DNA of 64,000 bases, from contig CAIIXF020000102.1 in assembly GCA_903813345.2 (NCBI GenBank), positions 64,001 through 128,000 of the forward strand, given 5' to 3'. The DNA comes from Owenia fusiformis (lineage: Eukaryota; Annelida; Polychaeta; Sabellida; Oweniidae). The stretch's first letter is position 1. Every line of letters starts with the position of its first letter. The notes beneath the pieces were generated by a model. The model was not told where the DNA came from. It saw only the letters and a program-made list of their open reading frames with translations, and did not search any database. A program made the position numbers and the translations under genes. This document shows positions 24,961 through 35,400 of this stretch, piece after piece.

Positions 24961-25146
24961 TTGTATTTATTATATCATTGTAAAGATGTGTGTACCACTT
25001 TGAATGCTCTCAGTTGTTCAGACATGTATATTGTAAAATTAATTATGGGTTATACACCCCTCGGGGTGTCAAAGCCCGTATAATGTTGTCAATTGTAATG
25101 ACAAAATGAAATAAAATTATTTTGAAATTAAAAAATTGAAATTGAA
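24961..25146 (+). mobile_element. Probable LINE 3' end (tail fragment)
   Basis: It has the look of a LINE 3' untranslated end on the + strand: a short stem-loop (acacccctcggggtgt, 25052-25067), then gtataatgttgtcaattgta, then gaaataaaattattttgaaa and an A-rich tail with repeated ttgaaa. No coding part remains. The clade cannot be assigned from this alone. Confidence 0.45.
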
Positions 25147-25477
25147 CCGGAAATAAAATAATTCAACACTAATTCCAAACGTATTGAATTTTAATTTATC
25201 CTAGAACTCGCTGATTTGGGGGATTTTTGGCCCCTTGGTAGCTGTTTATAAATGTTTTAGAATATTTTCAAAATTTACGAAAACTATGCTTATTTATTCA
25301 CCCCTTGATGACAAAATGATGAGTAATAACTTGTTAACCAACCCTAGGTTGCCTAATAAGCGTTTTTGGACAAGGCTTTGAGAGGCGTTCAGAGAACAAG
25401 AAAAGCTTTGAATTTTTCTCATAGTTTGTCTGTTTGTACAGACAAGTATCGATGTATATTATCCTTTCTTGTTTCAG

Positions 25478-25618
25478 CTTTACAACACTCAATTGACTCA
25501 CAATCCAATAAACCATCAGATATATCAGATGCTAGTCATTATCGAACGAGAAAATGGCAGATGGAAGAACTTCCAAACACAAACGAAACAATTGTTTATG
25601 CTACTATAGAGACAACAA
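25478..25618 (+). CDS. Candidate host exon with tyrosine motif (receptor tail?)
   Basis: A pyrimidine-rich acceptor (atcctttcttgtttcag, AG at 25476-25477) leads into a frame open through 25692. Two leading bases are needed to complete a phase-1 codon, exactly what the exon at 14516-14566 supplies. The peptide is rich in Ser, Asn, Asp and Gln (LQHSIDSQSNKPSDISDASH) and later reads NETIVYATIETTS. IVYATI fits the ITIM-type pattern [IVLS]xYxx[ILV]. If the weak donor a|gttggt at 25619 is used, the exon is 141 nt and again phase 1-1. Alternatively it is terminal: stop TAA at 25690-25692 and aataaa near 25781. Gene unknown. Confidence 0.42.
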
Positions 25619-25894
25619 GTTGGTTATGCAAGGGGCGTGTGAATGTTCCAAAATTTTGCAATAAGAAATTACGAAATTTGAAGCCCTCTTAAATAAGGGC
25701 ATTATAAGTGTAATGTCAACATAGCATATACCATTACGTCTTTCATTTAATGTAAAAATCAGTCGACTGTATATCAAATAACAAATAAATTCATTCTGTG
25801 ACAAAAGTCGCAAGAAAAAGGAAGAGACGCCAACAGGTTAGACCCCCACCATCTGAAGATATTAGTGAACAGAATGAGACCTGCAGACCTGCCT

Positions 25895-26522
25895 TCAACA
25901 CTTCATGATTGAATTATGACCCTAATAAGTGGCCCATTCATTAATATAGTGCTCAATATAGGCCAACAAGATAATAGTGTGCATATTAATGTAATGATAA
26001 AAGCAGTATACTCATTTTGAAAAATCAGATGAACACATTTTTTTATGGGGAGATCATAATGGAGAGTGCATGCACTACTTCCTTTCACAAACTTAAAAAC
26101 TACTTTTTTAAGACGAAGAAACACACTACCCTACCACGTGACCACGTTTAAGAGGGAAACAGGGTACAGTTAAGTTGCAAATGGAGGACGTGGGTTTAAT
26201 TCCATTTTTCTGAACGTAAAATACATTTTACATTTATTTTTAATGTTTTACCAGACATAAAATAGCCTAGATTCATCAAGCAGTTTGTAGAATATTGTTG
26301 GCAGAAAACCAAATAGGCAAAGATAGAGAATAGTGGGCAGAGTGATACAAAACTCGAAAGCAATACAAGATACATTTCAGTAAATCTATTAACGTACAGG
26401 GAGCGTGTAAGTTGCACTTCGAAAGACGAAAATGTTACTTATTTTATAATTGAAAGCCCATGGTTTGACATTGATATGTAACAAAAAATCTATTTAACTG
26501 TTATATAAACTGCATGTCATTG
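25895..26522 (-). repeat. Dispersed repeat copy, interrupted by a LINE
   Basis: Reverse-orientation match to two stretches elsewhere. 25895-26085 (gattgaattatgaccc, ggccaacaagataatagtgt) matches 48185-48385. 26110-26522 (ccctaccacgtgaccacgtt, ctattaacgtacagggagcg, gttacatatcaatgt in reverse) matches 45245-45640. The match to 45245-45270 breaks off here at gtgttata and resumes at 32260 beyond the LINE, so the LINE inserted into this repeat. Confidence 0.8.
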
Positions 26523-26705
26523 TGTTATATATATTTTTTTATTTTTTATTTTTTATTTATTTATTTGGATTCTACGCTTTTATAACAGCGGCACTACGAT
26601 TGTGTGCGTCCAGTTGAACATTTACATACAATATTAGCATTTTTTCTAAACCATATTTAAAACCAGCTTTATGTAGTCTGTTAAAGTACTAAAATAATTG
26701 TTATG

Positions 26706-29700
26706 CTAAAATACTGACTTTAAAAAACATTTACTAATGTTGTCAAAAGTGTGACCCATATCGTGTCCACCTAGGTTATAAGCCTCATCCCCAATAATCC
26801 ATTTTAACTGCTGTAGGGGAGGACTTTCAAAGAATATGTCAGAAAGATTTTTGGGTATCGTTTTGCTTATAGTTTCATGAAAAATAGATCGGTCAGCTTG
26901 AAATTGTGGGCATATGGTAAGTCTATGCTCCAGATTTTCTATTTTGTCTGGGCACCATTCACACGTGGGAGATATAGGGGGTACTATGTTCTTTCATTTA
27001 CTCTTTTCATCTCGCAAGTTGAACTTCCCTGCACGTGATAGGAACTTAATGCGGGCACTTTTAAAGTCGAAATCATTTTGAAGGTAATACTGTACGCTAA
27101 ACCATTGTCTGGCTGTAAATTTAGGGAATTGTAAAGGTTAAGACTGCTTTTCTTTGCAGCTCCCTCTGATATGTAATCGTTAGATATTTTATGAATTCTT
27201 TCTGAGTAAAATCTTCTAATATTTTCCTCTGGCTCTTGACTCCCACCTGAGAAACCTAACTTAATCAATGCGCTATGCATAAAATGTACATAATTCCAAG
27301 GATTTCTAGTTCCACATTGCATCCGCTTCTCCATTTGGGATAAGAGAAATGCGTTAAGCGAATGAGGCTTATGGTATTTTACATACAAAAAGTATTCTAT
27401 TTGCCTTTTAAGGATGACAAATTTAATTGGAGACCAACCAAGGTCTGCTATAATTGCCTCATAGGCTAGGGTTCCTTTAAGACTTAAAATTGCTCTTCCA
27501 GCATTATACTGCATGGATTTTAAGTTTGAGTCATTGGTTTTTGTATTGGATGCACAGATTGGGCATGAGTGAAGTATACTCGATAGAAAGTTACTTTTAT
27601 ATAGCTGTGTACCAAATTCGAGGCGTTTTACATTAAGGTGTTTATTGAGTGTGTAATTAATAAAACCGTTTAGCTTCTTGGATTTGGGTAGCATTAGGTT
27701 AATGTGTGCAGTATCTTGTAAGTTTTTGTTAAAATGATAACCAAGATACTTGTATGACTGAACTTCTGAAAGTTTCAAGTCACCAAAAGGCCATTCTTTA
27801 CCTTTATCTGTTTTTTGACCAACAACCATGACTTTGGATTTTCTTTCGCTAAATGAAAACCCCCATTTAATTGCAAAATAATTTACTATCGCGAGCATTG
27901 TTTTTAATTCTTGTTCTGACGTAGCAAAGAGCACAATATCGTCGGCAAACATTAGAGCGGGAATGTGTTGTTTGTTCAATTTCACTCCCATGTTGGCCGC
28001 TAATAGCTGGTCTTGGAGATCGGACATAATGATTGAAAACAGTGTTGTAGAGAGCACACAGCCCTGTTTTACTCCGAAAGAACTAGAATACCATTCCGTT
28101 TCATTACCTTCACCAAATACGACTTTTGTTTTATTATCGTTATACATTTCCCGAATCAATCTCCATATCTTGCCTCTTATACCTTTCTTCCATAGGGTTA
28201 AAAACATTAAGTCGCGATCTATTACGTCAAATGCTTTAGATATATCTAGGAAAGCTTTTGACGGCTACTTTTTCTAAGGCTGCAGATTGACTTCATTGTG
28301 AAAATATTATTTTCGAGGCGGTGGCCTTTTCTAAAGGCTCCTTGGAATTCACCGAAAATATTTTCCTCTTCGCAAAAATTTATAAGATCCTTTCTTAACT
28401 ATTGAACAAAACAATTTGAAAACATTGGAAGTGATTGTGATACCCCTAAAAAGGTTAAGATCGTGTGGGTCCCCTCCTTTGTGGAGGGGCTTTAATATTC
28501 CTTCCTTCCACTGTTCGGGAAAAGATTCAAGATGTTTGCATTTAGTAAATATATCAGTTAAAGTTTCACTTATGATTGGGCCTCCATATTTCAAAAATTC
28601 GTTAGGGATTAGATCAGTGCCAACAGCTTTCCCATTAGATAACTTCTTGATATGGCTGTCAAGGGTCTCGATGTTAAAATCAACCTGATCCAAAATATTA
28701 GCATTGGGGTCATTTGGGTCAACAAGGTTGAACTCATGGTTAATAGAATTGCTTAAATCATAAGGGATACCGGAGGATTCAATGTTTCTGCTCTTTTTCC
28801 CTACATTTTTCCAATATTCCTTGCAACTTTCTTGGGGTCGTCAATGATAATATCAGGATATTCTGGATGGGCAATTTTAATTGGGCTGTTATTGTTCCTA
28901 TTGAACATGTTAAAGGTATTCCAATAGGACCTGTCATTGGAACATTTTTTACCTGCATTTTTTATTATAACATTAATGTGGTGATTTACCATCTTATTCT
29001 TAATATACTTAGAGACACGGTCTTTTCTTTCAAGATAAATATTCCAAAGATCATGAAAAGCATCTATATCATAGATACCGGATGATCTCCAGAATCTGCA
29101 AAAACGGTTTGCCTCCCTACGATTATTTATGAGCTTATTCAATTCTTCATCCAAAAAAGATCTCAGTTTGTTTGAAATAGTTTTAAACCCAATGACATTC
29201 TCACCAATACTTAAGACTTTATTTTTCCATGCAACCCACATATCATTTGGTGAATTGAACTCAGAGGGATCCCTGTCGTTGAAATTGGGTTTAAGCTCGG
29301 CTCTGAAAACTGGCCAATTTGAATTTGGTTCAATTTTCCAAATTTTGGGAACATTAGGGGCCTGACGTTGTGTGTGGACAGCTTTCGGCGTTATGGTTGG
29401 TTGAAATTTAAGGTCTATTGTAATCATACAATGGTCGCTGCCAATACTCATGTTGCCAGCTTCATCGATATACATTCCTTTGAAAACATCATGTAAACTG
29501 TTATTCATAAGGACATAATCAATCGTAGAGACAAGGTTATTACGAAACCATGTGTGGGCTCCTACACATTCTGGCTTAAGGTTAAGGATATGTAAATCTG
29601 AGACTTCACAGAGAAGCTGAAGAGAATCACCATTGGGGCTTCCCCTAGTGCTATTTCTAAACTGAGGGAGTCTACCATTAAAGTCACCCATGATGCATAT

Positions 29701-30123
29701 ATGATTCCCCTGTGCATCTAATGTAGCTACGTTCATAATAAGTTCATCGGTGAGTTGGTTAGTAAGTTCAATGTTTAAACCATCATTGGGGTAGTAAACC
29801 ACACAAAAGCATAAAGTGGAATGACCAATCTTGACACGCATCCAATAGCGTTCAAAATCATCTGTTTTAGACTCAAGCAAATTATCATCCAAAATTTTCA
29901 CTGTTTCTTTTTGAGTGAAAAAACCAATACCACCACCTTGGCGCCTTCCTCTAGGTTTGCTATGAAAACTATGACTTTCGCTGGATGTTGTGATGGTAGA
30001 TTGGTCATTAAGGAATGATTCTGTAATCCCCATTATGGATATCTTATTGGATTCTAAAAAGTGTTTAAGTTCTTGTTGTTAAGGAAGCCCCAACCCTTGG
30101 ACATTATTTAACGCGAATTTCAT
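26706..30123 (-). pseudogene. LINE ORF2: endonuclease-reverse transcriptase, broken
   Basis: ORF2 of the - strand LINE. From an ATG at 30121-30123 the frame meets a TAA at 30079-30081, then an apurinic-type endonuclease (28801-30033) with MGITES near its start, GGIGFF, MGDFNGR and GSDHC. A frameshift near 28800 leads to the RT front (NGKAVGTDLIPNEFL). Further frame damage at 28260-28350 precedes FLDISKAFD (about 28225-28250), GVKQGCVLS and the catalytic FADD at 27938-27949. After a frameshift near 26990 the C terminus has CEWCPDKIENLEHRLTIC, a C..C...H....C motif; the stop is at 26706-26708. It would nick DNA and prime reverse transcription; inactive now. Confidence 0.85.
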
Positions 30124-30244
30124 ATTCCCATTTACATCTTGCCTCCTCTTACTGCCTTTTTTCGAGCGTCTATGGCGGTGCCGGATCTCCCTTCTAGGAC
30201 CTTTTGGGACCTAAGGTGGATAAGGCAGACTCATTGCCGTCACA

Positions 30245-30700
30245 TTATGCTAATACAGAAAACCTATTGCTGGTCAAGAGGCTAGATTCACTATTATATG
30301 AGTGTCTGAGTCCAGCTAAATTTGCGTGGTTAGCATTAAGCTTAGACTGTCCATTATGGTGCTGGTGGGTGTTAGGGCAATTGGATTGCTTATGCCCAAG
30401 TTCCTTGCAGGCGTGGCAGCGTACCATGGCTGGGTGCCAACAAGAATTGGCTAGGTGCCCAGTCTTACTGCATTTGAAGCATTTTTGCACATTGTCAGAG
30501 TTCATATTGGAATGTTGCCTGGATGGCTGGTAAGCATTGCTTTGCTTGGGCTTGTTTGTTTGTATGTAACCGTCCAGGGAGGGTTTAGGGTTAGAGTTTT
30601 TGGAGGGTCTTTGAGGAACATGGTTGGGAGGTCTACGTGTGGCATGGGTAGAAGGCCTTCTGGGTGGTTGATGCGGGGCCTCGTATGTTTGACTGTTCAT
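30245..30700 (-). pseudogene. LINE ORF1, C-terminal part with two zinc knuckles
   Basis: This is the separated C-terminal part of ORF1, one frame off from the 411-codon part just upstream. It starts with a Pro/Arg/Gln/His-rich basic stretch, then CFKCSKTGHLANSCW and CHACKELGHKQSNCP, two CX2CX4HX4C nucleic-acid-binding knuckles of the Gag/LINE kind, and ends with SNRFSVLA and a stop. The role is to bind the element RNA in the ribonucleoprotein particle. The downstream endonuclease frame begins about 120 bases further on. The ATG at 30698-30700 is probably internal to the original ORF1. Confidence 0.78.
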
Positions 30701-30728
30701 GGGGATGGTGCTGTGCTTCTGGTTTGCC

Positions 30729-31964
30729 TTAGTTGTTCATTGGGTTTCTGGTTGGGTCTTCGTGGAGGGAAAAGAGTTTTTTGGGTTTGGTTATATCGGA
30801 CATATTAGTCTTTATATTCAAGTTCTTGATTAGCCGATTTGTTCTCGCATCAGCAAGATGTAGATAGTCAGGCGCAAGAAAACCATCGTTGATAGAGCCA
30901 TCTTGTAACTTGAATGTTGTGTCGTTGTCTATGTACTTGACATCCTCATCAATACAATGGCAAATGAGGAAGCCATTGACCTGTTCAACACGCGCTTGGG
31001 CCTCATTGTCATCCAATCTTGGCGTAATGCTTGATACAACCAGTGATTCACAGCACTGTTTGGCTCCCTTAAGTAGCATCTTATAATTCTCACATATGAG
31101 TTCAACATCGGAGTCACGCTTGCAGTCATTGCTGCCGATCTGAAGGTAGATTTTGTCGTATCTATCAGCCTTCTCAGTCAGGCGCTTGTGTACATCTGAT
31201 ATAGTTCCACCACGTATACCTGTAGCATCAGTGTTTTCAAGTTTGGTTTCATCAACATCACACAGAATAGATGAACCAATAAGCAGGGATTTAGGCTTAG
31301 GCAGGTTTGCGTTAGAATTGATCTGGCCCCTGAGTGCAGCATTTTCCTTATGGAGCTCCTCATTGTCTGCCGACTTACGCGCTAGTTGCTTAACTAGGTC
31401 AGAGTTTGTTTTGTTCAAGGCGTGGAGCTTGTTTACACTTTCGGTTAGGTCTCTGATCATCATCATAACAGTGGCTAAGTCGCAAGTGGCTCCGGTATTC
31501 CCAGGGACGGGGGCTGGTTTTGCTTTGGTTGTTGCTTTAGGTGGTCGTCCACGGCGTTTCTTGATGGTTGTACCAGAGGTATGTGCAGTTACATTGATAC
31601 GGCGTCGGGTACGAAGCCTATTAACAATACCAGTTACTATTGCACTGGCACTAGGATGTAACTGTGTGTGAGGAGGGGTGGCAGTGGATGTATTACGTGG
31701 TGAGTCATTAGGAGAACCATGCACTGGTGTATATTGGCTAGTAGGCAGGCCAATTTGGGACACTGTTGGAGCTTGAGAATCTGGGCTGTTTAGCAGTCCA
31801 ATCTGAGGTACTGGTAGCTGTTGTGAGCCTGCATTGCCAATTAGGCTGGTGTTATTCAACTTTAATGTTTCTTCCACAGACTCATAAGATTCATTAAGTG
31901 GCTGTGAGTAAGAGTCTGGTGATCCAATAAGTTGGCTAACTGTGCCTATTACTGGACCTGCCAT
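30729..31964 (-). CDS. LINE ORF1: AT-hook, coiled coil, SGNH esterase
   Basis: A 411-codon open frame from an ATG at 31962-31964. Residues 1-90 are Ser/Pro-rich, with four loose copies of an LIG/QIGL..S motif. KRRGRPP at 136-142 is an AT-hook. About 164-215 is a heptad-like coiled coil. From about 225 comes an SGNH/GDSL hydrolase: block I GSSI at 230-233, block III GSND at 277-280, and DYLHL at 366-370 carrying the catalytic Asp-His pair. Esterase-type ORF1 proteins are known in several LINE clades and are thought to help handle the RNA-protein particle; the true substrate is unclear. The frame ends early: the zinc-knuckle part continues one frame away at 30245-30700, so this copy has lost its C terminus. 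Confidence 0.83.
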   Translation of the reverse strand: MAGPVIGTVSQLIGSPDSYSQPLNESYESVEETLKLNNTSLIGNAGSQQLPVPQIGLLNSPDSQAPTVSQIGLPTSQYTPVHGSPNDSPRNTSTATPPHTQLHPSASAIVTGIVNRLRTRRRINVTAHTSGTTIKKRRGRPPKATTKAKPAPVPGNTGATCDLATVMMMIRDLTESVNKLHALNKTNSDLVKQLARKSADNEELHKENAALRGQINSNANLPKPKSLLIGSSILCDVDETKLENTDATGIRGGTISDVHKRLTEKADRYDKIYLQIGSNDCKRDSDVELICENYKMLLKGAKQCCESLVVSSITPRLDDNEAQARVEQVNGFLICHCIDEDVKYIDNDTTFKLQDGSINDGFLAPDYLHLADARTNRLIKNLNIKTNMSDITKPKKLFSLHEDPTRNPMNN

Positions 31965-32259
31965 AGCTAAGTGTTTGTGTTTTTTATGTGTTCACAAATT
32001 GGCTTCCTTATAGCAGCCTGGCAAGATGGTGTGTTCCACTATACTGCAAAATGTCTTTGTCTAGAGTTGAGAAAAATGTTCCTTCACTTTTCTAATGTTC
32101 ATTCAGTCCTGTATGTCCATATTATTTAGTAAGCATGTTCACAGAACCTTTATAAACTCTCCTATATGATCCAATATTCACAAAGTTAGTTGGTACCCTG
32201 TAATTTGGCTGTATTATCAGGAGTAAATTTCATGTGTTTTTACTAAACGAGTGCTGCCA

Positions 32260-32320
32260 CCTATAGATACGTTTTCTAGTATGTTATTCAATTGTATTAT
32301 TGTGAATTAATTGTTTTTCT
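32260..32320 (-). repeat. Continuation of the repeat interrupted by the LINE
   Basis: Reads gatacgttttctagtatgtt and then gtattattgtgaatt, matching the complement of 45215-45262, the part of the dispersed repeat that is missing at 26522. It defines the 5' boundary of the 5.7-kb LINE. Similarity fades after about 32325. Confidence 0.7.
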
Positions 32321-32461
32321 AAAATCAAAAGATGAATAAAAGTCGTCCCAGAAATGTATCTTAAACTTGCCATTAGGCAGGACGTAATTGTGAAACATTT
32401 TTCCTCTTGTTACAAAGCGGATAATGTTTGTTTTGAGGTGTCTGGTGGTGAGCCTTTCATG

Positions 32462-32474
32462 ATTAAATGCAAAA
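32462..32474 (+). repeat. 13-bp target-site duplication, left copy
   Basis: attaaatgcaaaa occurs here and at 36727-36739, directly after the A-rich tail of the + strand LINE. The matching pair fixes the insertion limits of that element. Confidence 0.8.
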
Positions 32475-35400
32475 CTATATATTATAGTGATACCATGTGA
32501 GTAATTCCATCAAATTCCTCAGGAGTGGAATTTATATTTTACCCTTATGGACTCAGTCAAGCCTAACCATTAGCTAAAGTGCAAAACTGCACATAGTCTC
32601 TTTGCATTTCTTATTTATCGTGCAAGGTTAAAGTTGATTTGGATAGGGAACTCAACTGAGTGAAGTGTTTGTGTTTTGTGGTGGAGGCAAACAATAACAA
32701 ATATAAGACTCAAGACTTACATTTGTTTGTCTACTTATTTCATTGTTTACAAATAAATAGTTTTTTCTTCAGACCTAACACATCTGCACATGCATTGTGA
32801 GAAACTGTGAGCATTCTGAAACACATTTTGATATATTGCCCATTTTTATTACTAATTGAGTACAACTTCTACAATGGGTATTGGCATTATAGCTTGGAGA
32901 GCACGTATTGGCCTCTTTAGTGGCAACTTAGGGTCACATAATAAATCAAACCATGTAACACCAATGCCATCTATTTTTAATATGCATAACTATGTACATG
33001 GTTGTATAAGGATATTCCTTATTTGTCTTTTTGTCTTAATTCTCTTATCCACAGAGCTGCATTATTTTATGTACATGTCGATCTTGTATGGATGTACATG
33101 TTTTTCTATACTGATATGGTATGGTTTCGTTTTTACATCAATTTTGACATTTGTTCACCATAAACATAAATGTTATGGTACATTTTACATTCTGAAAATG
33201 TCACTCAGTACACTGATACTTGTGCTTATGGTATCATTTATATCATACACTCCGAACATTATACAAGCATTGCTTCGTCTTAGCAATGATGTCCATTTAA
33301 ATCCAGGTCCCCAATTATCCACAAATCTTACTAATTTTGTCTTTTCAAACATTAATGGGATACGAGCTAATTATAATTCTAGATTTATAGCATTAAAGGA
33401 TAGAATCCATGTCAATAAAAGCAAAATTGTAGGACTGTGTGAAGTTGGTAACCTTACCAAAAATAATGTTTTAGAAAGTTATTCCATCAGTGGCTTTCAT
33501 CCTCCAATATACTTGAATAAAAACCGTGGCTTAATAGTGTATGTTCAAGATGAGATCCCTTTTAAATTAAGACCTGACTTAATGAATGATTTTGGTGATG
33601 CCATCTGGATTGAACTTAACATCAACAATAAATCTATCATTTATGGCATTTTTTATCGATCCCAATCACAAAGCATGGAAGAATCAAACAATTTCTTTAC
33701 AAGATTTTCAACATCGTGTGCCAATGCAATGAGTGCAAATAATGACTTAGTCTTAATTAACGGAGATTTTAACGCAAGATGCAAAAAATGGTGGCAAGAT
33801 GATCATGAAAACTCTGCAGGTCAAAAATTGTTTGAAAACATTGAGGCTTAAGGACTTTTTCAAATGATAGACGAGCCAACTCGTGTTACTCGTACTAGTA
33901 GGTCATGCATTGATCTGCTCCTTTCCAATAACCAAGATCTGATTTCTAATTTTTCTATTACGCCTCCTATTGGTAACACCGATCACTGCACTCTGTCAAC
34001 TAACTGTTTCTTTGGCACTATAAAAGATGCTCCATACTCACGTAGATTATGGCATTATTCAAAAGCTGATATTACATTATTAAATGATGCCATTAGGAGA
34101 GCTCAATTTGATGACCTCATTGAATCTTCAAACAACATTGATGTTCTTGTTGATAATTTTAGCGACAAGCTATTTGACATTTTTTTGGACCAAATTCCAA
34201 ATACTATCGTAAATGTAAAAAGCTCAGATAAATCCTGGTTTAATCATAATATTAAGACTATGATTAACAAAAGAAACAAACTTCATTCCAAATATCGAAA
34301 ATCTCACAATTTGACATACTTAAACAAATATAATGAGCAATGTACACTCGTAAATCAAGCAATAAATGAGGCTAAAGATGCTTTTGACTCAAACATGCGG
34401 AAGAAATTAACAACTTTTAAATATGGCAGTATGTCATACTGGGCCATAATATCCAAACTTCTTGGCAAATCAAAAAATTCGAAAATACCGCTACTTTTTG
34501 ACCAACATGGGAAACACATTGTTAAAGGCCATGACAAGGCAAATTTATTTTTGTCTCATTTCATCAAAAATTTCCATCGTAACGATGATTTAGTGAACAT
34601 CCAATTAGACCAAAGGACTGAAAACACTCTTAATATTTTATCTACTCACGAGGATGAAGTTTTTGAATTGTTACTTTCTCTTAATATAAACAAAGCCACA
34701 CGCCCTGATCAAATAAGTAACAGAAATTTAAAAATGGCAGCGCCAGCTCTTTCTGCATCCTTATCAAAATTAATTAACAAAATCTTTACCCTTAATTCAT
34801 TTCCACAAAAATGGAAACTTGGTCACATTTTGCCTATTCATAAAAAAGGTGATAAAACTGATGTCAAAAACTATCGTCCAATTACTCTTCTTTGTTGTGT
34901 ATCAAAAATAGCTGAACGCATTATTTTCAAAAGAATATTTGACCATCTCATCAGAAATGATCTGTTTTACAGCCTCCAAAGCGGTTTTCTTCCTGGTCAT
35001 AGTACCCAATCTCAATTACTAAGCATAATAGATTATATCACTAATGAAATTGAAACAGGGGGGTGTGTGAGGGGTATTTATTTAGATATTTCAGCCGCTT
35101 TTGACACTTTACCACATTCATTACTATTAAAAAAGCTAGAATCATATGGTATTGGCCCTTCCATCCTATCCCTTTTTAAGTCATACCTCACAAATCGACG
35201 TGTCAAAGTAGTGCTTGATGGACAAGAATCGAACCTCTCAGATATGAATTATATCAACTCAGGCGTCCCTCAAGGATCAATCCTTGGTCCTTTACTGTTC
35301 CTAGTTTACATAAATGATATTCCTGAGAACTTACACAGTAAATGTTACATATACGCAGACGACACTTCTCTTTACCAGTCATTTAACCATGATGATTTAC

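Larger units (their letters stand above)
26523..32259 (-). mobile_element. ~5.7-kb LINE with esterase-type ORF1
   Basis: Non-LTR retrotransposon on the - strand. The 3' end is the A-rich tail at about 26527-26566 (aaataaataaataaaaaata when read on -). The 5' end is placed near 32259 because the interrupted host repeat resumes there (gatacgttttctagtatgtt at 32266-32285). Order from 5': a ~290-bp leader, ORF1 (AT-hook, coiled coil, SGNH esterase, two zinc knuckles), then ORF2 (endonuclease, RT, C-terminal Cys-His). It is close to full length but carries several frameshifts and stops. I do not assign the clade: the RT box is FADD and ORF1 is of the esterase kind. Confidence 0.85.

Noticed and set aside
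30204-31671. Long + strand open frames opposite the LINE ORF1
   Set aside because: Shadows of the - strand coding sequence, whose motifs are clear; the + frames have none.
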